64,000 nucleotides of DNA from Acidicapsa dinghuensis (GTDB taxonomy: Bacteria > Acidobacteriota > Terriglobia > Terriglobales > Acidobacteriaceae). Location of the stretch: contig NZ_JAGSYH010000001.1 in NCBI RefSeq assembly GCF_025685685.1, positions 186,001 through 250,000 of the forward strand, written 5' to 3'. The translations under genes and the position numbers were made by a program. Shown here piece after piece: positions 1 through 9,294 of this stretch; the first letter of the stretch is position 1, and every line of letters starts with the position of its first letter. A model generated the notes under the pieces. That model was not told the DNA's origin. It worked only from the letters and a program-made list of their open reading frames with translations, and ran no database searches.

Positions 1-2
1 CC

Positions 3-1889
3 ATCCATGAAGGAACCAACCAAGGCGGCACCTTCAACTTCAACGCCGACACCACCGGCACCACCAGCACGGCCCTCTGCCCTGCGGGTTGCCCTGGTGA
101 TCCGATGGCCAGCTTCTATCTGGGCGCCGTCGGCGGCGCCTCAGTGACGTACTACAACGTGCATGCGGAATATCCACGGCAGGACGGTTACGCCGCGCAC
201 ATTGGCGACTCATGGCGCATCAATCCCCGGCTTACGCTGGATTACAGCCTGCGCTGGGACTACATTCAGCCATTCCGGGAAAAGTTCGACAATCTCTCGT
301 TCTTCGATCCGTTGGGCGCGAATCCGGATGCGGTGACAACAAGCGGCACCCAGCTTGCCGGGCGTTTGGCATTTGCCGGCACCAAGTGGGGCGCGGCGAG
401 CTACGGCGCCGACTTTCCGGAAATGGCGCACCACAACAATCTGGCTCCGCGCGTCGGTTTCTCTTATGCGGTTAACGATAAGACCGTCGTGCGCGCCGGT
501 TACGGCATTTACTTCGGCCAGGCGTTCTACCCGGGCTGGGGTGGCGGCATGAGCCAGGATGGATTCAACAAATATCTGAACCTGAGCGAATCGCCCAGCG
601 GCTCCTTCAAAGTACCGGCTCTGTACCTCAATAACGGTATCTCTGCTGGACAGACTGGGTCGACGGCGAGCAACATTAACTCCGGCTTCGACAACGGAAC
701 AAGCCCATCGTTGTATCGTCCTTTAGACGGAAACAAGAGGCCGTATTCGTCCCAGTGGAACCTGACAATCGAGCATCAGTTGCCTCACAACTTCTATGCC
801 TCCGTTTCCTACGTAGGTACGAAGGGGACGCACCTGCCGTCGGCTCTCAGCCCACTGAACGTACTCAACCCGAATAATCCGGCAATCTTTGCACTCGGCA
901 GCGACCTGAACGTAAGCTACACCGCCGCCGATGGTCCAGCGACCTTTGCCAAGGATGGTATAGCCGTTCCCTACGTAGGCTGGGCAACCCAGATGACAGG
1001 TTGCTCGCCGACGATTCAGCAGGCACTGCTGCCATATCCGCAGTATTGCGGTGACCTGCAGGGCGATAACGAGGGACACGCGAACTCCATCTTCAACTCT
1101 TTCCAGGGGAAGATCGAGCGTCACATCAACAACGGCCTGTACCTGCTGGGCTCGATTACCCTTGCGAAGCTCTACACCAATGGCACCTTTTCAACGCAGG
1201 GGAACTCAGGTGGTTCTGGCAACACTTCGGCGTTCTCTCCCTATAACCCCGGGCGTGCCTGGGCCATCGCTCCGGATAACGTTCCGATCACCGGATCGCT
1301 CGCTGTGGTGTACGATCTGCCGTTCGGCACCGGCAAGCAGCTCCTGAACGGAGGCGGCGCGATGAACAAACTGGCAAGTGGGTGGCAAATTAGCCCAATC
1401 TACCGGTACGAGTTCGGAACACCGTTCTCGTTCAGCTCATCGACTTGCACCACGTCCACTGTCGCAGGTTCCTTCCGCGAAGGTTGCGTACCGGGCGTCG
1501 TCCCAGGGCAGCCGACGCAGCCACACGGACGGGATGGATTCAATCCAGCACATGCGTCGAACTACCTCAACGCCGCGGCCTTTGAAAACCAAAGCGCCTT
1601 CACCGCCTTCGGATACACGGGCTATGGGAAGGGGGTCTCGACCGTCTATGGACCCTCTTATCAAGACCTGGATGTGTCCTTCACCAAAAACACGAAGATC
1701 ACCGAAAGGCTGAACTTCAAGTTCTCGTCAAACTTCTTCAATGCTCTCAACTATCACGCACTGATTTCGCAAGGAAACGGCCCCGGTGGTGCGTTTGTCA
1801 CAGATGTAGCCAACCCGGCCTTTGGAACCTGGAATGGCGACGCATCGACGCCGCGTACGATCCAGTTCGCGGGACGGTTTGAATTCTAA
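3..1889 (+). CDS. TonB-dependent receptor, Oar-like (C-terminal part)
   Basis: The reading frame is already open at the left window edge, so the gene begins outside; 628 residues are visible. The sequence is that of the outer-membrane beta-barrel of the large Oar-like TonB-dependent receptors that are expanded in Acidobacteriota: repeated alternating aromatic strands, a GYGIYFGQ-type strand, a YSSQWNLTIEHQLP strand and a C-terminal strand ending in ...FAGRFEF with a terminal Phe, the usual signal for outer-membrane insertion. The N-terminal carboxypeptidase-regulatory-like domain and plug are not in the window. Such receptors import or bind oligosaccharides, siderophores or peptides; the substrate cannot be told here. 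A strong terminator follows the stop codon. Confidence 0.9.
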   Translation: MHEGTNQGGTFNFNADTTGTTSTALCPAGCPGDPMASFYLGAVGGASVTYYNVHAEYPRQDGYAAHIGDSWRINPRLTLDYSLRWDYIQPFREKFDNLSFFDPLGANPDAVTTSGTQLAGRLAFAGTKWGAASYGADFPEMAHHNNLAPRVGFSYAVNDKTVVRAGYGIYFGQAFYPGWGGGMSQDGFNKYLNLSESPSGSFKVPALYLNNGISAGQTGSTASNINSGFDNGTSPSLYRPLDGNKRPYSSQWNLTIEHQLPHNFYASVSYVGTKGTHLPSALSPLNVLNPNNPAIFALGSDLNVSYTAADGPATFAKDGIAVPYVGWATQMTGCSPTIQQALLPYPQYCGDLQGDNEGHANSIFNSFQGKIERHINNGLYLLGSITLAKLYTNGTFSTQGNSGGSGNTSAFSPYNPGRAWAIAPDNVPITGSLAVVYDLPFGTGKQLLNGGGAMNKLASGWQISPIYRYEFGTPFSFSSSTCTTSTVAGSFREGCVPGVVPGQPTQPHGRDGFNPAHASNYLNAAAFENQSAFTAFGYTGYGKGVSTVYGPSYQDLDVSFTKNTKITERLNFKFSSNFFNALNYHALISQGNGPGGAFVTDVANPAFGTWNGDASTPRTIQFAGRFEF

Positions 1890-1920
1890 GCTGGCCGTTA
1901 ACTTTAGCGCATCACTTACA

Positions 1921-1956
1921 CGCCATCAGGCTGGTTTCAGCCTGATGGCGTTGTTT
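1921..1956 (+). terminator. Rho-independent terminator after the TonB receptor
   Basis: A perfect 13-bp inverted repeat (CGCCATCAGGCTG / CAGCCTGATGGCG) with a GTTT loop is followed by TTGTTT. It lies 32 bp after the receptor stop codon and ends that transcript. Confidence 0.88.
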
Positions 1957-2014
1957 CATCGGGCAGATGTACGGCAGCCGTAGATTGCGATCCTGCAGAA
2001 GCGGCACCGGAAGA

Positions 2015-3001
2015 CTATGGTGTGGAAGCATGCGGGCGAAGCTTCTGATAAGTTGCTGCTTCGTCTAGTGCTGCTTGCTGTTGGCCGAGCTTGTGATAGA
2101 TGCGGGCGAGGACCAGATGCGGCTCCGGGTAGGCCGGATTCAAACGAATTGCTTCGCGAAGTTCAGCAACGGCATTATCCAATTGACCGAGACCTTCAAG
2201 AAGAGTGCCAAGCTGGAAGTGTGCTGGCGCGAGTGACGGATCAAGACGAAGCGCTTCACGTAGATTGGCCTCGGCATCTTTAGGCTGATCGAGGAATTGC
2301 TGCACGATCGCTAGATTCAGATAGGGCCAAGGAGAAGGATGTTGCGAGCTGCGGTCAAGCTCGATGGCTTTCTTATAGTTCTCGATAGCCAGTGCGTTCT
2401 GATTCTTGTAGTAGTAACAGAGGCCGAGATTGTCGTAGGCCCGGGCCATAGAAGAATCCAGCTCAATGGCATGCTGAAAGTAATGGATCGCTTCCTCGTA
2501 CTGATGAGCATCGTAATCGACGCGGCCAAGCCAATAAGGAAACAGAGCATTGCGCGGGTCTTGCTGCGACAACGACTCGAGCTCAGGACGCGCCCAATCC
2601 GAATGAGAGAGGCGGATGTAGCTCATCGCCAGAGAGAAGCGAAGGTTGGGGTTGAGCGGAGCAATTGCGTTAGATTTTTTCCAGGCGATAGCGGCGTTCA
2701 AATAATCCTGATCGACAAAATAAACTACACCAGCAAATGCGAGCATGCGCCCGGCAGAAGCCGAATGTGGATCGCGGTCAATCTCAGCGAGCAGAATTTT
2801 TTCCGCTGTAGGATAGTTGTGTGCGTCTATAGCCTGCTTAAGCTCAGCGGCGCGCGGAGTGGGCAGTCCAAGCGAGGCAATGGCAGAAAGACGCGGCGTG
2901 GCATCCTCGGTTGCTTGTGCAGAGGCATTAGATGGCGATGCGAATTCAATAAATGCGAGAGCCAGCAGCGGTGCCAGCAACAATGCACTCCGAGAGGTCA
3001 T
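2015..3001 (-). CDS. secreted TPR-repeat protein
   Basis: 328 residues from the chosen ATG. The open frame extends 36 codons further upstream, but only the start at 3001 gives a clean signal peptide (MTSRSALLLAPLLALAFIEF...ASAQA). After it come at least six tetratricopeptide repeats (about residues 55-325), with typical alanine/tyrosine patterns such as ARAYDNLGLCYYYKNQNALAIENYKKAIELD-like units. TPR solenoids mediate protein-protein contacts; no catalytic domain is visible, so the protein is probably a periplasmic or outer-membrane-associated scaffold. It is divergent from another secreted TPR gene, with only 31 bp between the two start codons, so at least one promoter must lie inside the neighbouring coding region. 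Confidence 0.82.
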   Translation of the reverse strand: MTSRSALLLAPLLALAFIEFASPSNASAQATEDATPRLSAIASLGLPTPRAAELKQAIDAHNYPTAEKILLAEIDRDPHSASAGRMLAFAGVVYFVDQDYLNAAIAWKKSNAIAPLNPNLRFSLAMSYIRLSHSDWARPELESLSQQDPRNALFPYWLGRVDYDAHQYEEAIHYFQHAIELDSSMARAYDNLGLCYYYKNQNALAIENYKKAIELDRSSQHPSPWPYLNLAIVQQFLDQPKDAEANLREALRLDPSLAPAHFQLGTLLEGLGQLDNAVAELREAIRLNPAYPEPHLVLARIYHKLGQQQAALDEAATYQKLRPHASTP

Positions 3002-3032
3002 GAGGATCAGTATAGTGGAGAGCTTTATAGCA

Positions 3033-4670
3033 ATGGCCCGTCGTAGCCTATGGCTTAGCGCGCAGTGTAGGTCGTTCCTGCTGGTGCTTGTCGGCTTCGT
3101 GTCGTTCACTGCCGCTGCGCAACAGAGCGGAGATGCGTACCGGCAGAGCGTGCTGGCTATTCAGCAGCAGATCGACGCGGGCGACCTTGAAGGCGCGCGC
3201 TCAGCAGTTGTGCAGGCGGAAAAGCAATATCCAAACAATGGCGGTCTTGAAAACCTGTTGGGTGTGATCGAGGCTCAGCATGGGCATTTGACTGCTGCGC
3301 GGCAGGCATTTTTGGCAGCTGTGCGCCATGATCCGCGGCTGGTTGGCGCATACATGAATTTAAGCCGTTTGGATATGCAAACAGCTGCAAAGGACGCGAC
3401 AGCCCGCGCCGAGGCCCTGCGCATGAGCGAGAGAGTAGTGCAGATGGATACTGCGAATGACGAAGCGCATTATCAGATCGCTACGATTCTTGCATGGGAA
3501 AAGAACTACGCACGCTCGCTTGCGGAGCTTGAGCGACTGAGTCCCCAGGCACAGACCGCCATTGGCGCGCAGGCGCTTATCTGCGAAGACCATGCCGCAC
3601 TTGGACATCGCGAGGCTACAGACAGAGCCGCACATATGCTGGCGTCCAATACTGACCTTACCGAAGAAGACGCCAATCCCTGCGTGTCTGCACTACGTGC
3701 TGCACATCGCGCGGTCTTGATCGAGGAGTTGTTGTCCTCTGCAGCGGAGAGGCACCCGCTGTCACCTGCGGGGCTGCGAATGCTGGGTCTGGCGCAGGAG
3801 GCGGATGGGAAACTCGGCCAGGCGCGAGCCACGCTCGAAAAAGCATTTACCGCAGATAGTACTTCTGTCGAGATTCTGATCGACCTGACTCGCGTGGCTA
3901 AAGCCGCCGGCGATAACCAGGGAGCTTTGGGGTACCTGGCGCATGCGCGCGATCTGCGACCCACGGACGCGACGCTCCCATACGAGTTTGGCGTCATATG
4001 CCTGCGTATGGGTTTGTATGCCGAAGCGCGCAAAGCAATCGGCGCAGCTCTCGAAATTGAACCAGACAATCCCGATTACAACCACGGAATGGGCCTTGTG
4101 GTGTCCTTTTCTGAAGATCCTGGACAGGCCATGCCTTATCTACTGAAGTACCACACACTGCGGCCGCAGGATCCAAACGGACTGTTGGCGCTAGGTGATG
4201 CTTCTTTTCGCGCCAAGGATTACGACACAGCGCTGACGTGGCTCAGGCAGGCTGTCGTGCACCCGGCTACGGCCGCAGAAGCGCACTACTATCTTGGGCG
4301 AATCGCCCGCCTGCAGGGCAATATCAGCGAAGCAACCGGCGAGCTCAAGGACTCACTGCAGTTGCTTCCGAACCAGGCAAGCGTTTTGGCTGAGCTGGGG
4401 CAGATCGCGGTGAGCAAAGGAGACAACACAGAAGCTTCGACATATCTTGATCGTGCAGTAAAACTCGATCCGGATAACTACGCCGGCAATTACGGTCTGC
4501 TGCTGTTGTACGCCCGCACTCGCGATCCACGCCTGGAACAACAGTCAAAGCGATTCGACGAAGTGAAGAACAAGAAAGATGAGCGTGACGTGGAGATGAT
4601 GCGCTCGCTTGAAATCAGCCGCGATGGAAAACCGAACAGCTCAAAGAGCCAACAAAAACCCAACCAGTGA
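3033..4670 (+). CDS. secreted TPR-repeat protein (long)
   Basis: 545 residues from ATG 3033. The open frame reaches back to 2817, but that part is antisense to the neighbouring TPR gene. Starting at 3033 gives a good signal peptide (RRSLWLSA...SFLLVLVGFVSFTAAAQQ). ATG 3000 is a second candidate that would add 11 residues and overlap the divergent start. The mature protein consists almost entirely of TPR units (about residues 35-510) and ends in a charged Lys/Glu/Ser-rich tail. Function unknown beyond protein binding. The 3' end abuts a decayed reading frame and a terminator that may serve both. Confidence 0.8.
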   Translation: MARRSLWLSAQCRSFLLVLVGFVSFTAAAQQSGDAYRQSVLAIQQQIDAGDLEGARSAVVQAEKQYPNNGGLENLLGVIEAQHGHLTAARQAFLAAVRHDPRLVGAYMNLSRLDMQTAAKDATARAEALRMSERVVQMDTANDEAHYQIATILAWEKNYARSLAELERLSPQAQTAIGAQALICEDHAALGHREATDRAAHMLASNTDLTEEDANPCVSALRAAHRAVLIEELLSSAAERHPLSPAGLRMLGLAQEADGKLGQARATLEKAFTADSTSVEILIDLTRVAKAAGDNQGALGYLAHARDLRPTDATLPYEFGVICLRMGLYAEARKAIGAALEIEPDNPDYNHGMGLVVSFSEDPGQAMPYLLKYHTLRPQDPNGLLALGDASFRAKDYDTALTWLRQAVVHPATAAEAHYYLGRIARLQGNISEATGELKDSLQLLPNQASVLAELGQIAVSKGDNTEASTYLDRAVKLDPDNYAGNYGLLLLYARTRDPRLEQQSKRFDEVKNKKDERDVEMMRSLEISRDGKPNSSKSQQKPNQ

Positions 4671-4954
4671 AGTCTACTCACGCCCAAGAATGTGGATCGG
4701 AAAACCATGGAGCATATGCTTTTCGGAAAGGCTCTTTCCGTTCGTTTCCGGGAACATCTCGCTCCTCCACAAGCGTCCCCGAGCTGAAAGAGCGAAAGAT
4801 CGACGGAGACAATATCACATTCGTCGAAGCTTTGGATATGAGCGGAGATGAAGTTCGCATTGTCTACGCGGGAAAAATCGATGGTGACAACATTGAATTC
4901 ACTCGCAAGGTGTGAGATTTCGCGACGGAAAAACTAGCCTCGAAACGTATCAAA
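4667..4954 (+). pseudogene. decayed small conserved protein with in-frame stop
   Basis: The frame from 4781 reads ELKERKIDGDNITF, then SGDEVRIVYAGKIDGDNIEF and TRKV, a TGA stop (4913-4915), then in the same frame DFATEKLASKRIK. In the small beta-rich acidobacterial family with DG(K/N)-IDGD-I-F repeats that I know, the end reads TRKVGDF-T--L-AKRIK, so the TGA sits where a GGA glycine codon is expected (one substitution). The N-terminal half is not recognisable: residues encoded by 4667-4780 do not look like the family. I read this as a 5'-truncated gene with a nonsense mutation. Stop-codon readthrough is possible but unsupported. Confidence 0.6.
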
Positions 4955-4959
4955 TCAGA

Positions 4960-4990
4960 GCCGGCTTCCGCTGCAAGCCGGCGATTTTCC
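4960..4990 (+). terminator. terminator-like hairpin
   Basis: GCCGGCTT / AAGCCGGC, a perfect 8-bp stem with a 7-nt loop, is followed by GATTTTCCTAT. It lies downstream of the long TPR gene and the decayed frame. The T-run is short. Confidence 0.6.
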
Positions 4991-5015
4991 TATAACAACC
5001 AACGGGTTCTGGCAT

Positions 5016-5630
5016 TTACAAGAGCACGCCAAGGCCATGGCTCTCTTGGTAGTTATAGAACCGCTTTCCTGTAGCGCGCGCAATCTCTCGCACCGCCTGC
5101 TTTACTTGCGGAAAAGACTGGGTGTCATGGAACAGTGTGCAGTGTGAGTGCTGCGCACTCCACAGACCGCAAGCATAGGTGTCGGCAAAGGTGTGGACGA
5201 TGTCTACGTGGATCAGGTCAAAGTTCCTGACTTCGTTTCGGATGTAGTCCCGATAGTCGCTGCGCACCAGAGAGATGTTTGGATAGACGGAGAGCCGCTC
5301 CTGCGTCAACTCGAAGATGTTTGACTTGTTGACGGTGTGTTTATCGCCTTCAAAGGTATCGACACCGATGACGTGGTCAAAAAACGAGGAGAGGGCCACA
5401 GTCGAATAGCCATACTCAACTCCAAATTCCAGACAAAGCCGGGTTTTCAGCCGAAAGCGTTGAAAGATGTCGGCAAGTATAGATGGAATACCTTCCCAGG
5501 CGGAAGGAACCGGAAGATGTCTCGATGGGGAACGACGATCAACCGGAACATAAGGTTCGATGGGAACTTTGGGTTTGCTCAGGCCGCGCACAACGGATTT
5601 CCAATGGTCGTATTCCATTGCCAGGGACAT
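5016..5630 (-). CDS. class I SAM-dependent methyltransferase
   Basis: 204 residues. A Rossmann methyltransferase core is visible: motif I as LCLEFGVEYGYSTVAL (residues 65-80), the acidic end of strand 2 as GVDTFEGD (89-96), and NFDLIHVDIVHTFADTYACG (about 135-155) carrying the metal/acidic loop seen in the Methyltransf_24 group. The next strand has LFHDTQSFPQVKQAV, also typical of that group. Members methylate small molecules or sugars, and the substrate cannot be inferred here. A glycosyltransferase and a radical-SAM gene lie upstream on the same strand, which suggests glycan or secondary-metabolite work, but the 490-bp gap argues against a single operon. Start chosen at ATG 5630 with AGAG 5 nt upstream. 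Confidence 0.72.
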   Translation of the reverse strand: MSLAMEYDHWKSVVRGLSKPKVPIEPYVPVDRRSPSRHLPVPSAWEGIPSILADIFQRFRLKTRLCLEFGVEYGYSTVALSSFFDHVIGVDTFEGDKHTVNKSNIFELTQERLSVYPNISLVRSDYRDYIRNEVRNFDLIHVDIVHTFADTYACGLWSAQHSHCTLFHDTQSFPQVKQAVREIARATGKRFYNYQESHGLGVLL

Positions 5631-6123
5631 AGATCTCTTTTCCGGAACTTAATTCGCGGTTGGGGAGAAAAAGTATGTGCAGACTGGGCCAGTCTTTTAA
5701 CCGTGCCGCGCCGGAATATCCGGCAGATGGCGTGGTGTTCTTCTATGAGCCACAAGCTGCTCAACAGTGCTTAGATCGGAAGCGCTTTGATCAGCGGTGA
5801 AAATCCGCTTGAATAGGCGTTTCGGCAACGTCTGCCATTCCGATGCATCTAAGCCAATCTTCCACGCAGAAGAGAGGATTGTGGCGGTCCAAATAGCCCA
5901 GAGAAATAGGTCAGTACCAGATTGGAATCTCTCCACCAAAATGGGAGAAGCGATATCGTTGGCACTGATGATTGCAGGTCTTATAACACCGAAAATCTAA
6001 GACGCGATACAGCGAACTTAGCCAGAGTGGAGTGCATGCTCACAGCAAAAAAGTGCATAAGTTGAGAGAAATGTCTGACCCCGGATCGAAACTGGAAGTT
6101 CGATTCAATACCGGTAAGGAAAT
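5631..6123. other. intergenic, no supported gene
   Basis: Short frames on both strands (for example 80 codons on the minus strand at 5697-5939) show no family resemblance, no convincing ribosome site and no signal peptide. A small perfect hairpin GCCGGA-ata-TCCGGC lies at 5708-5722 and an imperfect one around 6082-6105. I see nothing else. Confidence 0.5.
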
Positions 6124-7125
6124 TTATGCGGGCCGGACGCTGACCACCTCTATCGGCTTTTGCCTCGCCCGAATCAAGCCGACACCGACACCGGAAAACT
6201 GAGCGAAAGCTCGTGCGATTAGCACAAATGGAGCAAGGATGCCGACTACAGGATCTTTACGAAAGGCCCGGGCCGCGAAAGGAATAGTACTGAGAAGAAA
6301 GGCACCCAAAACAATTGGTGAAAAAAGTGCAGAACGACGGATTGCGTCCGTCAGAACGGCTGCCAGCAGCGCTGGCGGAAACAGCAATTGCAGCTTCATG
6401 ATCTGTGGAGTATGACTATCCTTCACCGCTTTGGCCGGATTTTTACGGACGGCAAGCACGCGCCAGAAAGCAAATTTGTATTTCTTCTTTAAATATTTGC
6501 CGAACGAGTTAGGATGCGTGTGATACACAATCGCATCAGGCGCAAATAGCATGACCCACCCGCGCGCGGACATACGGTAAGAGAGTTCGATATCTTCCGC
6601 ACACGCCACCGGAAAAGACGTATCGTAGCCATTCATCGCAAGAAAGTTGTCACGGCGAAATGCGGCCGAGTATGTATCGATGAAGTCGATAGATGGCAGC
6701 ATCGCCATCAGGCGATATCGGTCTTCATATTCGATCTGCACAAATCGAGCCGCAAGCTCACGCTGTTTTGAGCGATAAATACCCTTCGCACCCACAACCT
6801 TTGGATCACGAAACGGTGCAATCATCGATTCGATCCAGTCAGACACCGGAACGCAGTCATCATCGGTGAAGAGCACAATCTCACCTTTTGCTTCGCGTGC
6901 TCCGAGATTGCGTGCGGTCGCAGGTCCAGCGTTTTGCTGCCGGAGAAGGCGCACGCGGGGGAATTGTTGCACTACCCCTGCGGTGTCGTCTGTTGAGCCA
7001 TCATCGACAATCAGTATTTCGAAGCTATTCGTTGTGGATTGATGCAGCAGCGCATCGATACAGTGAGAAATTCTGGAAGCGCCGTTAAAGGTAGGAATGA
7101 TGACAGATATGAACTGGTCTGGAAT
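6124..7125 (-). CDS. glycosyltransferase family 2 (start codon unusual)
   Basis: A GT-A glycosyltransferase transferring a sugar from a nucleotide-sugar donor, probably to a cell-surface glycan. The N-terminal nucleotide-binding strand reads SVIIPTFNG, followed by ILIVDDGSTDDT, then NAGPATARNLG and the metal-binding LFTDDDC. The acceptor-side EDIELSYRM motif and two or three C-terminal hydrophobic segments (about residues 235-300) also fit membrane-associated GT2 enzymes. The first standard start in frame is GTG at 6972, which would delete the whole first strand and the DDGS motif. Upstream of it the frame is intact to a TGA at 7138-7140, with no ATG, GTG or TTG. I therefore give the start as ATT at 7125 (333 residues). 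A lost start or a nonsense mutation in a longer gene is equally possible. Confidence 0.72.
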   Translation of the reverse strand: MPDQFISVIIPTFNGASRISHCIDALLHQSTTNSFEILIVDDGSTDDTAGVVQQFPRVRLLRQQNAGPATARNLGAREAKGEIVLFTDDDCVPVSDWIESMIAPFRDPKVVGAKGIYRSKQRELAARFVQIEYEDRYRLMAMLPSIDFIDTYSAAFRRDNFLAMNGYDTSFPVACAEDIELSYRMSARGWVMLFAPDAIVYHTHPNSFGKYLKKKYKFAFWRVLAVRKNPAKAVKDSHTPQIMKLQLLFPPALLAAVLTDAIRRSALFSPIVLGAFLLSTIPFAARAFRKDPVVGILAPFVLIARAFAQFSGVGVGLIRARQKPIEVVSVRPA

Positions 7126-7250
7126 GGCGCACCCCGTTCAAGCAGAGAGAAGAAATCTTGATGAAGAATACAAGCTCAATGCCACCAATGTCTGGGGCAC
7201 CAAACGCTGGGTGGCATGCTCAGAAGCGAGCAGGTCATTTTGACCTTGCA

Positions 7251-8777
7251 TTAGGCTGCTACTTCGCCCTGTTTTGCAGTGACGTCTGTCTTCTTGTGCT
7301 GACTGCCTCGCAGCAAATATTTCGACAACGTGATAAATCCCTTCAGATTTCGTTGCAATTCGCGCCGGTCCTTCAGAGATTGCTTCAGCTTGTATGCAAG
7401 ATACGATGGAGCGAGATAAAAGCTGCGCCGCGCCCGATCACAGAAACTGACCAGTTGTTCATGCGTGATATTTGGCAGTGTCACAACGCTGTTGTGAAGT
7501 CCATCTTTCGTGAGCCACGCATTCCAATCTTCAATCTGAATATATTCGCGCTTCTTAGCTTCCTGGTAGGCTACTGTGCCGGGATAAACCATAATGGGGA
7601 AAAATTGCGCAGTATCGGGGCGCAGCTTCTTAGCAAAATTAAGCGTTTTCTCCATGCTGGCCGGGGTCTCATTTAAATTGCCTACCATGAAGCAGCCATG
7701 CACCATGATGCCGGCATCTTGGCATCGCCTGACGAACCTATGCGCCTCGTCGTGATATTTTGAGTCGCGCCGGTCATCATTATTTTTGTGCATGCCCTTG
7801 ATGACTTCCACGTCGCCGCTTTCGAAGCCAACGCAGAAGAGCCGCGCTCCTGCTTTGTGAACCGTCGAGAGAAACTCAACATCTGAGCCGATATCGGCGC
7901 GGCAATTGGCGTCGAACGGCAACTTGTTTCCGCGCCGGATAAGCTCATTTGCAAGCTCGAGAGTACGCGGCTTGCTCACGATGAATGTATCGTCTTCGAG
8001 CATGACGGTCTTGACTTCGGGCATTTCGCGTGCGACAAACTCAAACTCGTCGGCAACGTTGCTCACTGATCGATAACGCATCGTGTGACCGCTGAAGGTT
8101 TGCGGGTACACGCAGAAGGAGCAATGATAAGGGCAACCACGGCTCGTGTCGAATACGACCAGAGGCCAGAGGGAGTGCCCGTAAAAGTAGTCTGGAGTGT
8201 GCAGAAATCGTTTATAGACCTCGCTTACAAACGGCAATTCGTCGAGATTATGGATCGCTTCCCGTTGCTTATTGTGAACGACCTCTCCCGTTGCGGAGCG
8301 ACGCCACACCAGCCCGTCAACATCCGACAGATCTGCCCCACAGGCTTTGGCTTCCAGCCAGTCGCGCACAGTGTATTCATATTCGCGGATCGCAACTGCC
8401 TGCAGGGAATTGGACATGGCAAGGGTTTCCCTCGGGAGTGAGGAAACATGGCGGCCAACCATTAACACATGCAAATTAGGGCGCGCTGCAACTAGCTGTT
8501 CTATGACATGAACGTCATTGATAATGCTTGGCGTGGAAGTATCGCAGACCACTGCCTCGATATTCTTGGCCGCAATGCGATCAAGCACAGTTTGGACGGA
8601 GTATTCAGCCGCGGGTGCATCGACCAGGTCAACTTCGTGACCATTTTTGATAGCAACTCCTGCAGCCGTTGCGAGCCATTTCGGATAGTAAAGAGTCCCA
8701 CTCTTGGTCACTGCCGGGCTGCGCTGTTCTCGCGAAAACCGGGGATGAAACGGAGGATTCAGGAAGAGCACGCGCAT
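7251..8777 (-). CDS. B12-binding-domain radical SAM protein
   Basis: 508 residues. The N-terminus (1-145) has the cobalamin-binding-like Rossmann layout (MRVLFLNPPFHPRFS, ...VDLVDAPA...VVCDTSTPSI). The radical-SAM core follows, with the 4Fe-4S cysteines in RGCPYHCSFC (Cys215, Cys219, Cys222), then ...MLEDDTFIV and FCVGFESGD. This is the layout of the P-methylase / HpnJ-like B12-radical SAM group, which does methylations or C-C bond chemistry on lipids and natural products. It is not clearly HpnJ or HpnP. The gene is upstream of, and co-directional with, the glycosyltransferase. A GGAGG lies 9 nt before the ATG inside a small GGAC/GTCC hairpin. Confidence 0.85.
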   Translation of the reverse strand: MRVLFLNPPFHPRFSREQRSPAVTKSGTLYYPKWLATAAGVAIKNGHEVDLVDAPAAEYSVQTVLDRIAAKNIEAVVCDTSTPSIINDVHVIEQLVAARPNLHVLMVGRHVSSLPRETLAMSNSLQAVAIREYEYTVRDWLEAKACGADLSDVDGLVWRRSATGEVVHNKQREAIHNLDELPFVSEVYKRFLHTPDYFYGHSLWPLVVFDTSRGCPYHCSFCVYPQTFSGHTMRYRSVSNVADEFEFVAREMPEVKTVMLEDDTFIVSKPRTLELANELIRRGNKLPFDANCRADIGSDVEFLSTVHKAGARLFCVGFESGDVEVIKGMHKNNDDRRDSKYHDEAHRFVRRCQDAGIMVHGCFMVGNLNETPASMEKTLNFAKKLRPDTAQFFPIMVYPGTVAYQEAKKREYIQIEDWNAWLTKDGLHNSVVTLPNITHEQLVSFCDRARRSFYLAPSYLAYKLKQSLKDRRELQRNLKGFITLSKYLLRGSQHKKTDVTAKQGEVAA

Positions 8778-9294
8778 CGAGTCGGACCTCCAAGTCCTTT
8801 GGGAAGAATATCAAACAATGATAGGTAAAACCGTGCAAGTTCTGGTCAATTCGAAACAGAAGTTATGAGATCTTTGTGAAATTGAAAACGGTATCCTCTA
8901 CGTTAATTATGCAGTTAACAAGATGTCGTTATCAAGCAACGAGTGTCAAAGGAAACTTGAACGAAAAAACGTTGTTAGTTTACGCATTCCGTCAAATTGG
9001 CACTCGAACCAAATTGTTAACAATGTGCAGAGTGCCCAAATCGCAATGGGTTGGACGAATCATCCCGGAAAACGAAATCGTCTTCCTTCTGAAACAGGTG
9101 CATATCAAGTCCTTTGCGGATCTCCGGTACCCAAATAGGAAACATGTGCCATGAAGAAAGGCAGCCCTGCGTTGATTTTGACTCAATAGCCGTAACCGCG
9201 TTGTTCTGACGGCATCTGTATTCCTCTCGCTCATCGCTGCTACGGAACATGTATCACTGGATTGCGATCTGGATACGCCGGATCTTTGATAATC
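8778..9294. other. intergenic, degenerate sequence
   Basis: About 500 bp with only short overlapping frames (8876-9154 plus, 9017-9250 minus) that I cannot relate to any family. It adjoins the decayed amidohydrolase and probably belongs to the same decaying segment. The first 100 bp must hold the promoter of the radical-SAM gene. Confidence 0.5.

Noticed and set aside
8876-9154. 92-codon plus-strand frame beside the decayed amidohydrolase
   Set aside because: No recognisable features, overlapping frames on both strands, located in decaying DNA.
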